The position numbers were made by a program, and so were the translations under genes. The notes under the pieces were generated by a model. The model worked only from the letters and a program-made list of their open reading frames with translations, had not been told where the DNA came from and made no database searches. From the NCBI RefSeq assembly GCF_000002865.3, contig NW_001865046.1, positions 1,054,631 to 1,118,630 of the forward strand: a DNA stretch of 64,000 nt, in the 5' to 3' direction. The DNA comes from Monosiga brevicollis MX1 (Eukaryota; Opisthokonta; Choanoflagellata; Craspedida; Salpingoecidae). Positions 38,601 to 52,208 of this stretch are shown here, one piece after another; position 1 is the first letter of the stretch; every line of letters starts with the position of its first letter.

Positions 38601-41600
38601 AGCGACTGCACGACTCCAAGGGTGCTCCCGATGATCAGACGCGGTTGCAAGAAGAGACCTTCCAAATGGCCAGCTCAGCATTCTTGCTGCGGCTTCAAGA
38701 GTATGCTGCGTATGACGACGTGTGCGAGCCTCTGGTCACAGCCGTCTTGTTCATGAAAAACGGATTGCGGGCCCTTCTCACACCTCAAATTACCGTTGCC
38801 CCTGCAGCCGAGGAAGGCAAGGGCCCTCACCAAGCCCTCCCTGTCCGCCTGGCCAGCTTTCCCAGCTATGAACATGCACTTGACACGCTGCAAGCAAATG
38901 GAGGCTTGGAGCAGAGCCGAAGCGCACCCAAGGCGGAGCGCGAAGCCATCCTTACCCATGTCTTGGCTTGCCTGCGTTCTTGTGCCGGCGACGACAGCCG
39001 TGCAACCACGGTTCGCCGCCTCTTTGCTGAGTTATCCTCGCATGTTGTTGAGCTGTGGGAAACTGCTGAAGCACGCCGTGCTGCACGAGAAGCGGAGGAG
39101 CAAGCGCTGTACAAACACAAGAGTCAAGACCACGCTGGGGAAGACGATGATGCACGAGCTGAGCGCGAGCTGCGCCGGATGTTCCCCACATACTTTGACG
39201 ACTTTGCTGACCTGGATGCGGACAACTTGGGCTTCGAGGCTGCACCAGAAACGTCTGGACGCGCGATGAACGACGAGACAGACGAAGCATTGGTCAGCCC
39301 TGCCCTGCTGCGTGAAGTCGTGGTCACCCATGACGTCCTTTATGGGCAAGACGTTGCAATGCATCTGCAACGGCGATTGGACATGGAAGCCTCCATGCTA
39401 AAGCAAAAGCGGGCGTCTCGAAGCAAGTCCACCCGCCGCATGCCGCAAGCATCGGCTGCAGATTCCGCCACGTCGCCAGCGGCATCTCTGGACGTGGGTC
39501 GCGTCATGGTCGATGAAAGCGTCGTGTTCGAGCGAGCTCGTGCCTGGCTTCTTGCCCGTCCGACTACAGAGTTGGTCGCGCTCGGTGCCAGCGACAACGG
39601 CCTGCTTGAGCAGAACCTGATAGTCTTGGGTAAAGCCCAGCAGCGAGCCGCTAGCTCGCCTGCGTTGGTGGGAACTCGCACACACGAATTGGTGTGGGAA
39701 AACTTTTACACTGCAGCCAACGTCGAGGAGGCTGTGCTGCTGCAGCCATGCCTTGAACGCTTGGTCCAGCGCCTGAATGAGCTTCTGGCAGAATTTTCGG
39801 ATCATCCCAGCTTGACACAAATTCTGGCCGTCGTGCAACGTGTGCTCGGCTTTCCCGTTACGTCCCCTTTGCCCAAGCTGCTGACTGGCCTAGACCTGAT
39901 CTTGCGCAAAGCCAATGACTGGGAGCAAGTGGCAGCACGTCACGTATCACTGCGAGAGCACTTGGATGCTGTCAGTCAATTCATTATCCGGTGGCGCAAG
40001 AAAGAGCTCGAACACTGGCCTGAGATGCTGCCTGGCCTCTGGATGGAGGTTGTAGCAGGTGTGGACAAACAGTTTCTGGTTCTTCATCGGGCTCTTTTGG
40101 GAGTCCCTAGCTGTTTGGCAGATGCGATGCGCGAAAAGACTTCGGCCATTGACATAGACCGCCTCACGCTGGCTCTGCGAGAGCATCTGCTCCAGGTACA
40201 GCAAGCCCTCAGCGCCTTTCTGCTGGAAAGCAGTCTCGGCGAGATGCTACCGCGCTTGGAGCTGCTATTGCGTTTTGGTGCGCAGTTAGCACAGCGCGGG
40301 GCCTTGGAGGAGGTTCTGGGGCCGGTGCTCCAAGTCGCAGAATTGCGACAACTTGGGGAGCAGTACGTCGCTGATTTGCGTAATGTCGTCCTCAACACGG
40401 TCAATGTTGGCAAGGGCGTGGTGTCTCAGGTAGAAAAGACCATTCATGATCTACGAAAACCGCTGGAAAAGGATTTAAAGGGCTTTGCAAAAATCATGAA
40501 GTGGAAGGACACCAACTACGCCTCATTACGCGAGGCCGCTGATAAGACGCACCGCCACGTCTTCAAGTTTATTCGACAATATCGCACTGCGCTTGAGCAG
40601 CCCGTGGCCGGGATGCTCGACAACCTGCCTGTTGCTTTGGAATTCCTGACCAATGCTACGGCTTGCGCTTCGCTCAGCTTTGAGCACGTTTGGAGCGACG
40701 CCGATGACAACGACAGAGCCACCCCAGCAGTTCCTCACGCTATTTCTTCCCCACCGGCTTGGGCACCAGCCTTTCAACAGGCCCTGGCTGCCTTGTTGCC
40801 GGCCTGGTGCCAGGAAGTCGCCGCTCTTGGCAATAAGGCACAGCGGTTTGCCCGGCGCGCGGGCGCTCAGCTGTCCGAATGGGGCACCTCTTTGTCTGGC
40901 GCCGAGCTTAGCGGTCAAGTTATTGAGCGCATTCGTCAGGTGCAAGAGTGGGATCGTGAGACTGTCAAGAAGCAGTTAGAGCAGGCTCGCGCCAAGTCAA
41001 CGAGTGCGGATGGCGATGAAGCCCAGGTTCTGGACAAGAAGACAAAGGCTACCATGCGCAAACATGGTAAGGCCATCAAGGCCAAGGCATTGGCCACGCT
41101 GCTCACTCGCCTGCGAGAGCTGGGGCTTTCATCGCGTTGGCTGGCTGTCAATGCAGTGGAAGAGCTGCGCGATTACGTGGCGCCAGCTTCACTGCACGAC
41201 GGGCACCTAGGCGGTTGGGCTGAGCTCGCACGGCAATTGGATGAGTTTCGCGCCCCTTGCATGCGTCGTCTCACGGCCTACCGTGCCTCGCGACGCCAGC
41301 CACACGCCGATGTAAGCGCAGACATGCAAGAAAAGCTGGCCTCGCTCATTGAACACTTGCATCATGTGGATTTACAACAGCGCGTAGTGCTCGCCCGGAT
41401 GGTTGAGGAGCAAGGTGTGCTGGCAGAACACCTAGCATGGCTGTCCAGCCTTGCCGAAGCAGCAGGCGCCACCAAGGCCGCCGAAACTGAGGGTGACCAG
41501 TTCGCGGGGCGTGTATTGGTGGTTAACCCCGACGATTTTGCAGCACGTGTCGAAGCTTGCTTTGAACAGGCGTCACACCTTGCGCTTCAGCTGCTAGCGC

Positions 41601-42606
41601 TGTTGCACAGCTTACCTGCGGGTGATGGGACGGCACGTCCCCAACTCGAGGAGCAATTGCGAACTTTGTACACTACGTTGGCCGTCGTCCCAACACTTCC
41701 CGCGGCTCCAGCCCCCTTGGAAGAGGTTTGCGCGTTTATTGATAAGGCCCGTCTCTTGCTAGCCGAGGCCGTTGTTGCAGCCAAGACCTTGCAGCCACAC
41801 TTATCGACATTACCGAATGCGCGACGAGGGCTGCAGCAGCTTTGTACCGAAGCGCAGGGGCTTGCAGATGAGGGCCAAAACATGATATTGCAAATGCAGC
41901 AAGACGCTGTTACAGCGGTCGAGGATGGTTCGCGTGATGGAGCTGCAGGTGGTCGATTGGTGCATCAACTCTTGGTCGCGGTGCAGCGCGTCGCCAAGGG
42001 GGCGCAAAAGCTCGCATCAGCTGCGCAGCCAAAGGAGGGTGAGGGCTCAGACACCTCCGAGCGTGTCGTCGAGGAGAGTGATGCTTCAACGGAGCTCTCG
42101 CTGCGGGAGCAACACCAAGCTCTGCTCTCGATGTATCGAACGCTCGACGTGGCAGACATCATCGACCAGCTGGCCACTATGCGCGCCTCTGTGGCCGCAA
42201 CCGCACAACGCAGCGATTTGGCCTCCTTCAGCCGTCAGGCCCGACCCGTGGCCGAAGCGTTTGCACACTTGGTGCAACGATGCGTTGGGGCATTTGCTCA
42301 GATGCATCATGGCAATGTGAAACTACTGTATGTTCTCAGTGGTCTGGCCAATGATCTTTGCCGCCGCGGGTTCTGCGTTCCTCCAGAGCTGGAAGAAGGC
42401 GAAGATGAAGGCGAGGAGTCCCACGATGGCATGCAGCTCGATGGCACGGGTGAGTGCGAATAGTCATCTTGTTTTGTCGTTATCACGTCAGAAGAGGAGG
42501 GGAGAAGAGGTGTGAAGCGAGGGTGTTGCGTTTTATTGCCAAGATGCCAGGACGACTTTGTCTGTGGACGGCGCATGGGATTGTGGCGGGTGTTTTGATT
42601 TTTTCT

Positions 42607-42637
<31 letters not shown>

Positions 42638-45600
42638 GTTCCCTTTGTGCACATTTTGTGAAACGCTGACTGCGTGCTGCTGACTGCTTGCTTCTACAGG
42701 TATCGGTGAAGGTGCCGGTGAGAAGGACGTCAGTGATCAGATCGAAGACGAGGAGCAGGTCCAAGGCACTCAAAATGAAGAGCCGGCTGAACCCCAGCGC
42801 GATGAGACGATAGAGGAGGAGGACGACGGTCTGGAGATGAATGACGACTTTGACGCTGAGCTGTATGAGAAGGACCGGCCTGAACAAGGTGAAGGAAGTG
42901 ACGATGAAGATGAGGAAGACGCAGGTGCGGGCCAAAATATTCGTGCTCTCGTGTTTTTCCTTTGAAGGGGTTTGAATGATATTGCACATGTGCTATGCCG
43001 AGGGAGGTTGTATGGTGCCTCACAAAGAGGCGTATTGTTTCTTTTCCTGGTATTAGATCACGAAGAGCAGATGGGCAAGGTTGATGGCGAGAGTGCCGAA
43101 ACGCTGGACCAGGGCATGTGGGCCAAGGAGGAGGAGAAGGAAGCTGACGGCCCAGAAGACGGCGATGAAACAGGCGGGGAGCAGACAGGCGCTACCGAGT
43201 CGTCGGCCAAGCAAGATGACGGCGCGCCCAAGGATGACCGCGATGATCCAAAGGGTCAGGACAAGAATCAAGGTTTGTTTATGCATGACGAGTCATAGGA
43301 TCGCTTTTGCTCGATGCTATAGCCTGCGCCAAACACATGAAGACCTGTGCTCATATTATTGCGGGCTGCTGTCAGGTCCAGAGGAGCAAGGTCAAGCTGA
43401 GGGTGAAGAGCCTGAGATCAACGACGACTATGCTTCCGGTGATGAGAACGGCGAGGATGGCCCCGAGGGCCAGCAGCAGGAGCAGCAACAGCAACAGCAA
43501 CAGCAAGACGAGGGTGGAGAACCTGAAGATCAGGACCCGGGAGCTGGTGAGGATCTGGACTTGGGCGAGGACCTTGATTTGGATGGAGACGGCACCAAAG
43601 ACGAACAAGATGGCGGTATGGATGAAGACGCTGATGATGGTGAGGCTGGTAATGAAGGCGATGCACAAAAGGTTTGTCCCTCGTTTTGCGTTGCCGCCGT
43701 GGCTGGTTCTGCACGGGAAAGAACTGTCTTTTTTTTTTTTTCACCGAATGATTGCCTGCAAAATACAGGAGGAGGAAATGAACGAGCAAGCCGACGATGC
43801 AGAGCGCGAGGAACAGGAGCAGCAAGACCTGCTGACTGATGCGGCCCCTGCAGAGGACGAGGCTGGCATCGAGGCGGAGGAACAACCAGAGCCGCAACAA
43901 AACGAGGAAGATGGTCAGGGCGACGACTCGGACGACCACAAAGCCGACCCGCAAGACACAGACGCCGCGTTGGATGACATGATGCCCATGGACGTGGAGA
44001 CTGAGGAAGGCCCTGGTGAAGAGGCTGCAGAAAATGGCCCCGACGACGAGCCTGAACGTGGCCAGGATGATGAGCAGGGCGCCGAGGACGAACAAGGTGA
44101 CACCGACCAGCAGGATGCCGAGAATGATAGCTCCGCGGCACCAACGGCAGCTGCAACTGCGTTGGCGGATGAAGCTGTGGGTGCCCCGGACGCTCAGGCC
44201 GGAACTCAAACCGAAGATACAGGTATGGAGCAGGCCGGCGATGGCGCTGGTGGTGGACAAACTTCGGCAGATGCCCAAGCCACTTCCCAAGGGCGCGAGG
44301 GTGCGCCGCAAGACCATGCTGACAAGGCCTACGAGCGTATCCAGGAAACAAATCCTTATCGTGACCTGGGGTCAGCTCTCCAGGCCTGGAAGGACCGCAT
44401 CAACGTCCAAGATGCACCCGATGATGCGGCGGGCGAGACAGCTCAAGCTGAGCCAGATGCCAAGCACGATGAGAACGCGGAAGCTTTTCAGTTTACTCGG
44501 GAAGGAGAAGACAACGATGCGCAAGCTTTGGGAGCGGCTACGGCCGAACAGCAGCAACACGTGGGCGAGGCTGACGCAGAGCTGGCACCGGATGACCTGC
44601 AGAAGGATGTGAGTAGCGACGTCACTTGTGTTGAAGGTGTCTGTAAGGTCTTTTCGTCCCTGCCTTTCATCGATCCCCGCTCAGGCCTGTGTGTGGCAAC
44701 TTTGTTGTTCTGACTGCTTTGGATGAGCTCTGTTTAACTTATTCCTGTTGCCGACCCTCATATCAATACAGGTGGAAGCGCTTCCCGAAGCCATGCCCGA
44801 GCTGACGGAGCAAGCAGGGCAAGACCTCGATGACGTCGAGGTAGAGCAGGCACCTGCGAATGCGATGGATCAGGAGCACGAAGATGTAGACCTGCCAGAC
44901 GACGCCATCAAGAGCCAGCTTGCTCAACCAGGAGCCGATGCAGCGGAGCCGACAGAGTTGCAAGACCCTAACCAAGAACGCGTTGAGCCGCAAATGAGCG
45001 AGCTACACGTGCGCGGCCTCCTGGATAACGATCTCCTGCATGAGGAGCCAGACGAGGCCACCGTCAACCGCATTGAACACATTCTCGATGTCCTGGAACG
45101 AAACTCTGAACGAGCCCCAGGTGCATCTGCAGAAGAAGCTCTGGCGGCCTGGCGTGAGCTTTCTGTTCTCACGCAAAACGTAGCGCAGCGATTGGCTGAG
45201 CAGCTGCGTTTGGTGCTTGAGGCAACCGTGGCCAGCAAGATGACTGGTGACTTCCGCACGGGCAAGCGCCTCAACATGCGTAAGATCATCCCCTACATTG
45301 CATCGCAATTCCGTAAGGACAAAATCTGGCTACGACGCACCAAGCCCTCAAAGCGTGACTACCAGGTATGTATACATGTTGCGGCAACACTTGAAAAACG
45401 ACTCTGCCATCGGCGTGTTTCAAGCATGGGGGCAAAGATCATTTCAGCCAGCTCATGAGGACGTTTGCTCCGTTTGCTGTAGATTATGGTTGCGATCGAT
45501 AACTCCAAAAGCATGCGCCTGTATCACTCGCGTACTATGGCCTTGGAGGCACTCTGTGGCTTGACCAACGCCATGAAGACGCTTGAGGCAGGCGAGTTGG

Positions 45601-46213
45601 GTGTGGTGGGCTTTGGTCGACGCGTTCGATCCGTGCATGACTTTGAAGCCCCCTTGTCGGACATGGCGGGTGCCCAGTGGCTCCAGCAACTTGACTTCCA
45701 CGACGAGACAACCGACATGGGTGCTCTGCTCAGTGAGTGCTGCGAGCAGCTTGAGCAAGCGGCCACCCGCAAGCAGCGCACGCAGCAGAACATGGCCGTC
45801 TCGCAACTTTTGTTCATACTTTCGGACAGCGACAACATTTATCAAGGTGGCAAGGAGCAAGTGGAACGACGCCTGCAAGAACTGCGTCAGCGCGGCGTCT
45901 TTGTCGTCTTTGTCATCTTTGACTCTCCCGAAAAGGAACACAGCGTTCTTGAGCAGAAAACGGTCTCATTCACACCTCAAGGTGTCGTCACGGAAGACTA
46001 CATGGATCGGTTCGCGGATAAGACATACATTCTTCTCCGGTGCGTCGCTCAGCCTGCCTTGGACATCTTGGGCTTCCAAGTCGTCGCAGACAATTCAACG
46101 GCTGCTGTCTCATTCAATGATCTGTTGTGCTTTTTAGGGATGTCAAACATCTGCCCAATTATCTCAGTGACACTCTGCGTCAATGGATTGAAATGCTGAA
46201 TCGTGACGACTGA
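26643..46213 (+). CDS. MDN1: midasin (Rea1), six-AAA dynein-like 60S remodelling ATPase
   Basis: 27 exons close in phase to about 5,443 residues (human about 5,600). Exons: 26643-26738, 26871-26968, 27169-27249, 27375-27462 (or -27471), 27606-27718, 27803-27871, 27976-28078, 28226-28340, 28445-28677, 28788-28876, 28958-29377, 29479-29720, 29801-30126, 30256-30432, 30503-30652, 30791-30921, 31030-33668, 33824-33909, 34014-34175, 34340-42449, 42700-42924, 43057-43272, 43376-43671, 43769-44608, 44772-45365, 45483-46039 and 46138-46213. Walker A motifs: GVAGVGKT (about residue 295), GETGTGKT (617), GPTSCGKT (1042), GETGSGKT (1400), GPPGVGKT (1761), GPAGSGKS (2106). Walker B: LLDEVNLA, VLDELNLA, LVDEISLA, VLDELNLA in AAA2-5. 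AAA1 has VIEDMD and AAA6 LIDHVNF, without the catalytic Asp-Glu. A long helical tail, an Asp/Glu-rich region (42700-45000) and a C-terminal MIDAS domain (DNSKS at about 5239) follow. It pulls assembly factors (Ytm1, Rsa4) off pre-60S particles. Confidence 0.95.
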
Positions 46214-46331
46214 GCTGTTTGTCGGCCTCGATCTTCTTTGTGTTGCTTTTTGTGCGCACATTGACCATATCCCGTTGATGAATCCAGACAGTATACAAAT
46301 GCCATTAGTTTGAACCCCCAATTCTTCTTCG

Positions 46332-46337
46332 AATAAA
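46332..46337 (+). promoter_or_regulatory. AATAAA, candidate MDN1 polyadenylation signal
   Basis: A canonical hexamer 119 bases after the MDN1 stop codon, inside the 308-base convergent spacer shared with CLPX. A second AATAAA occurs at 46436-46441. Confidence 0.4.
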
Positions 46338-46521
46338 TCATAAATGACCTGTATCGCTTTGATGTGAGTAAGGTGCTTGTTTCATGACTACTAAATTGAG
46401 ACATGTTCGTGTTCGACTGACATTCACGATTCTCTAAATAAAGAAGAACCCAGAACACCGACCGACCACGCTAAGCGTGTGAACGCAATCAGATGATGAG
46501 ATCTAATCGAATAGACACGAC

Positions 46522-49500
46522 TCAGGCAGAAGCACGTTGCTCGATGACAGCTTCCTCCTCGCCATCGCCATCGTCATTGGCTTCAGTGGCGGCGCCTTGC
46601 GTCGTCGGGTCACTCCTAAGATAACGGACAGGCGAGAGAGTGAGAAAGAACCATCGACGGTAATGGGTAAGGATTGTTTGAGGAGACTTACCGCTCAGAA
46701 TCCAGAATATACTCTGGCTCGGCCTCACCCATGACCACCTGCCCAGGTCACGTACAATGCAAGTCAGTTTGCCCGCAAGCATGAGACGCCCCAGCCGAGA
46801 CTGGGCAAGCTCAGTTGATAGCAAGACACACCTTGTCATTAATGATGACACTCGCGTGCGTGCTACCGGGCGTGTCAAACATGGCATCCAATAGGACTTG
46901 CTCGAGGATGGAACGCAGTCCACGTGCACCAATGCCGCGCTCCAAGGCCTTGTCGGCAATGGCTTCCAACGCACTCGGCTCCAGTACAAGCTCAGCATTG
47001 TCCATGCGGAAAAGACCCTGTGTGCGCCCAGCAGCATTGAAGAATCGATGAGATGCGCGCCAAAGCCCAGAGCCGATCCCAAACCAACCACCAAAGTGCA
47101 ATCAGGCGTGGCTGGTGGTGTGCTGGCAGATGCATGTCTCAGCTCGTTGTCTGAATTCTCCTTTTTGAATGCGTGCGCAAACTCTCCACACGAATAGCAA
47201 GCTCTCTTAAAACAAGCCAAAGCGTGCGTTTTGCACCAACCTTGTACTGCGACAGGAGCGAGTGCTTGGGCTCGGTCAGCACGTGAATCAAGTCGTTGCG
47301 ATCAAGGGCCTCCAGATGCACCACGCAAGGAAAGCGGCCGACAAACTCGGGGATGAGACCAAACTAAGGAGAAAAGGGCCAGAGACAAGATCAGAAATGA
47401 TGGCGCATGCACTTCATGAATCAATAAGAGTTGTAAAATAAATAACTAGCGCACGAACAGGCCGCCCTGGCCATAACGTGGTTTTGGCGGTTGCAAACAA
47501 AAAGGCTGACCTTGACCAGATCGGTTGAAATGACTGAGCGCAAGAGCTTGCCGTCGACGGGGGCTTTAGGATCCTTGAGCGTCGCGTTGAAGCCGAGAGA
47601 CTAAAAAGACAGCGACAAAGGATGATCGGATGCATGAGATAGGTGAGACCTGCCCATGTCAGATACTATCTGCCTGGAAAAAAATAGGAAGCACGGCGGC
47701 GTACCCCCTTGGCTTGACGATTCGAGATGAGTTTCTCCAGTCCATTGAAGGCACCCGATCCAATGAAGAGGATGTTGCTGGTATCAATCGAGTAAGACTC
47801 TTGACCCCGCACCTTGCTGGCAGACTTGTCGGGAACCTGCACGATTGTGCCCTCGAGCAACTTGAGCAGGGCCTGCTGCACGCCCTCCCCCGAGACGTCG
47901 CGCGTCGCCACAAAGCCTCCCTTTGGAGAGCCAATCTTGTCAATCTCGTCCAAAAACACAATGCCGCGCTGGGCCTGCTCCACGTTGAAGTTGCAAGCTG
48001 CCAGGAGTTTGTACAAAACAGATTCCACGTCCTCGCCGACGTATCCGGCCTGCGTCAGCGAAGTGCAATCGGCAATGGCAATGGGCACATCCAAAATTTC
48101 TGCCAATGTGCGTGCCAAGAGCGTCTTTCCCGAGCCCGTAGGACCGCACATCAGGATATTGGACTTGTCAAAGCGTGTATCATGGGCCACCTGGTCACAT
48201 GGCGGGCAGATGAGTCCATGTGGCTGTGTACTTGGTTGAGCAGGTACATCCACGTGTGCGCCAGCAGTGTGGGACCCACCTCTGAGCTCTCTTCCTTGAG
48301 GTTTGCGGACACGCGCTTGTAGTGGTTGTAGACGGCCACTGCCAGAACCTTTTTAGCATAAGACTGGCCCACCACATATTCGTTAAGAGTGTTCACGATC
48401 TGGCGCGGCTTTGGAGTGCTTTGTGTCCAAATAAGGGGTGCTTCGGGAGCTTTCTTCTTCTGTGGCTCTGCAGTAGACCGTGAATCGAAACCAGAGTGAA
48501 CGCATCGACAAAGCCAGTAAATCAGCTGAGGCGACGCATCAGTCGCCCGGACCTTCAGTGTCGTCGCCACTCGGTGACTGCACGATGAAGAGGAAGCTGC
48601 ATGCTTGACATTTTAGGTACACGCGCTGGCCTGGCAATATTGAAAAGGAACGTGTGGGATTGGCAAATGAAAAGTGGCGCCAAGGCTTTGCAACGCACCC
48701 GGCAAAGCTCGGCAGGTGCGGGCGCTGGGCACGAACTACGTACTGACAACCGACATGCGTAGCGTTTGCTTGGTAAAACATTTGGGACACCGATAGTCAC
48801 CACCGCCACCACTGCTACCGCTGCCACCTCCGCCGCCGCCAGTCTTATCCACGTCCTTGCTGGCATCATCTGATGCATCTCCATCATGGCTCGATAATGA
48901 CTTGGCCGTTGTGCGGGGAACATCAATGACCCGACGAACGGAGCGGTTACGTCCCGGGGGCTTGTCAGCGTCTGAACTTGAGTCATTGCTCTTATCACCA
49001 TTGTTTCTGCCGAATCAGGTTAGACGTGCATCAGGGAATGGCATGGCGTGGCTCGTGGCAGACAAATCCAAACGGCACAATGTGAAACACTCACTTGGCT
49101 GTGGTGCTGAGTGATGCGACAAAGCGCTCATAGGAGAGAGATTCACGCTACGACACCAAGATGGACAGCCACCGTTTGCAATGACCAGATGAGGGTGTGC
49201 CGAGCAGCTGCAGATGGGAGCCGGGACTGCTCATCGGCTGAAAAGGCGGCCATATCTTCTGATACGACGACAACTCAAGCGACTCACCGTGCTATTATCG
49301 AGACCATGACTTTTGACCAAGCGTGGGGGAAGGCCATGAGATCCGATGGGTGGGCGGGCACGCGGAGTGCTGTCGTCACGATTACTGCTGGTGCTCCGAG
49401 CCCTCGAGTCGACGGTCCCATCCTGATCTGGATCAATGCGACGGGCTGGTCGCTTGGGGGATCGGAGCGCTGACTTGCGGGGCGGGTCTTGTTCGTCTTT

Positions 49501-49629
49501 TTTCCAGCAAGAGCCAGTGTGCAGACACTGTGCCAGTCTCGGCATGCCCGCAGCGGCCCGTGTGCGTGCCCGACCAGCTGCAAAAACGCGCTCTACAAGA
49601 ACACCCAACAACGTCAAAAGAAACGCCAC
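46522..49629 (-). CDS. CLPX: mitochondrial ClpX AAA+ unfoldase
   Basis: Eleven minus-strand exons: 49629-49288, 49147-49095, 49006-48744, 48630-48553, 48467-48280, 48190-47705, 47600-47517, 47363-47241, 47017-46832, 46738-46692 and 46615-46522. All phases close to 647 residues. The N-terminus [20 protein letters not shown] is Arg/Ala/Leu-rich and lacks acids apart from one Glu, as in a mitochondrial presequence. A linker with a Gly run precedes a C4 zinc domain (YRCPKC about 203-208, KCQAC about 226-230). The AAA+ core has Walker A GPTGSGKT (about 324), pore loop GYVGED, Walker [19 protein letters not shown] at the ClpP-docking loop position, [11 protein letters not shown] and the sensor-2 region [15 protein letters not shown]. 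The acidic tail [13 protein letters not shown] is not conserved. It unfolds substrates for the ClpP protease in the matrix. Confidence 0.95.
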
Positions 49630-50205
49630 AGAGCGCGTACGGAGCTATGATGGGGGATTGACCTCGAGCCAATCCCTCAAACCTTGCGTGAGCAATGCGA
49701 GCGGCAGCAGCCCAACGCACCGAGCGCGAGAATGGTCGCCATGTCGACAGTCAGCAGACGTTGCCTCAACCCAAACGGGTGTTGGGTCAGCCGCGCGGCT
49801 CCAACGAAAAGCAGGAAAAGCGAAAGAACACACACCCCGCAACTGCATGCCAACATGCACGACAAGGACCATCAGAACGATGCAAGCTGGAGCGTGTTAC
49901 AACACGCATGCCATGCCAAACTCTGTTGTACATGCACCATGCACAAAATAACCGCCGCCCTTGAACGGCTGCCGTTTTTGGCCGGTGCTGTCATGTTGTC
50001 AGTCTGTTTACGTGTCAACTTACCAAGTCCCCGTCACTCCAAGAAGATCCTGAACCACATCCAGCCAAAGCGGAGCTACCACGCCAGTCTCTGTGACCCA
50101 AGGCTAGATGAACGTCGTTCCAATCAGCCAGTCAATGCACGTCCCTGTCTCTGTCACTGCCACTGCCACTGCCACTGCCACTGCCGTCAGCTCCAAACAA
50201 ATTGA

Positions 50206-50290
<85 letters not shown>

Positions 50291-50886
50291 CAGAGAGAGA
50301 GAAATGAGAGAGAGAAATCACCAGACATGACGCTTTCGGACATACCTCTACAGATATGTTAGTTTCTTCTGCATCTTCTGATCATAGTTGTAGTTGTATG
50401 TTCATTGCATTCCTATATTTTCTGCATCTTCTAACGTTTCCTCTTCTTAAAGTGGATGATATGTCATTTTTTTCTCTTTTCCTTCTTCTTCTTCTTCTTC
50501 AACTGCATACGCTTTCGTGATCGACGTTCATCATCTTTACTTTCCTCTGCAACTTCTCACCCACATTCACCTTATATGGATGCATCATATCTATAAATGT
50601 CTGCGTAAACCTTTGCCCTAGTCGCAACATCTTGCGCGCTGACACACGTAACAAGCGTCACGAAGAGGTAAGTAAAATACCTAAAATTTATAGAAGTAAA
50701 ATACTTTGCCGAAGCCATCAAACCATCTTTGATTTTTTTTTGTGCTTGCGGGGCGACCAGGAGCTGACGGCTCCCACACGCACGCCGTATTCCGTGGTTT
50801 GATTGGATCTGTGTCTTGGGAACCGGGCTGCACACACGGAGATAGCAAGCATCGTTGTCAGACGAACATATCCGACAGCCATCGTC
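49630..50886. promoter_or_regulatory. divergent intergenic region CLPX/PP2C
   Basis: 1,257 bases between outward-facing start codons. Contents are a CCACTG hexamer run (about 50155-50190), a GA microsatellite, and a pyrimidine/AT-rich stretch (50340-50720) with a CTT run at about 50482-50500. Open frames here show no homology. Confidence 0.5.
50209..50302. repeat. (GA)n microsatellite
   Basis: About 70 bases of pure GA followed by interrupted GA/CAGA units. Confidence 0.98.
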
Positions 50887-52166
50887 ATGGCGGCGCCTCC
50901 TCAGGCCAAACGGTTCAAGAAGAAGGCGGACCGTGAAGCGCTTGATCAAGACCATGCGGTATCATCACCCGCTTCGACGCGCCGTGCCCCGTGGATTCTG
51001 TTTCGTCCACGTCCTCGTGGTCTGGTGGTATCTGCTCAAATACATTGTGTGTGCTCGTTGTCTTGAGTAGGACGAATGGATTCGCGACGAAGCCACGGGC
51101 TACCTCTTCCATCCACACCGCCAGCTCTATCACGACGAGCAAAACAACAAGTTTTTTCGCTTTGACCTACACACCCATGAGTTCCGCGAGTACCAGCCCA
51201 AAGACAAGCCACAGCTGACTGCCCGTGTTTCCAATGCTTCGAATCAGTCCGAAGCTACGGAACCCACTACCACCCCCAAGCCGGGCTCCGTCTCCTCTCA
51301 GCCTGACTTTCCCTTTAATCCAGACCAGGATGAAACCACCATGCCTGGCGTTTCGGACACAACCGATGCGCCCCACGCCTTCAAATCACAGGCAGAACTG
51401 CTCCCCGTTCGTGCAGGCGTGGAGACTTGGTCCGGCCGCAAAAACGACAACGAAGATCGGTCTGTTGACCTTGCCGACCCCGCCCCCTTTCATCTTGCCC
51501 CTCAAGACTCAGACTCGTGCACCAGAGTACACAACGACACATTTTTCTCTTTCTTTTTTTTTTGTCATTGGCTCACCCATACTTCTCCGATGCGCATACA
51601 CGCGCGCTGTGCCTCCCCTTCCCTCGACCCAATGCATCAGCTATGACGTGGCAATGTCCATGGGTGCGCTGGGCCGTCTCTTCGCTGTCTACGATGGCCA
51701 CGCTGGATCCGAGTGTGCGGACTACGTCAAGAAATGTCTCCCAGGGTTGGTTTTGGCGTTTGCGCCTGCAAAGTCTAAAACCCCATGTCGTCTTTGAACG
51801 ACCACTTCACATTTCCAATTGCCTCCCACAGCAATATTGTGGGCGGCTACCGCGGAGGTGTTGTGGGCTGCGAGGGCACTGATGCTGAACTTCAAGGTTT
51901 GACTCGAAAGCATGGCTTGCGGGTGAGAGAGATATCACCTTGTGCTCACCAGAGTACCACCTCATGTCCTTTTTTTCCATGCTTTGCACATCAAGAACTA
52001 CAATCTCAGATGTCGGAGGCACAACAAAGCCTAGTTGAGCTGACGGCAGCTCTCGAGGCTACTCCTGATGACGAATCGCTGCAGCAAATGCAGCAGCAGC
52101 TCCTGGTTGGTACCGGCTCGGGCATCAACAACCTTGGCCTCCCAGTTCATGCGCTTCCCGTTTTCT

Positions 52167-52208
<42 letters not shown>
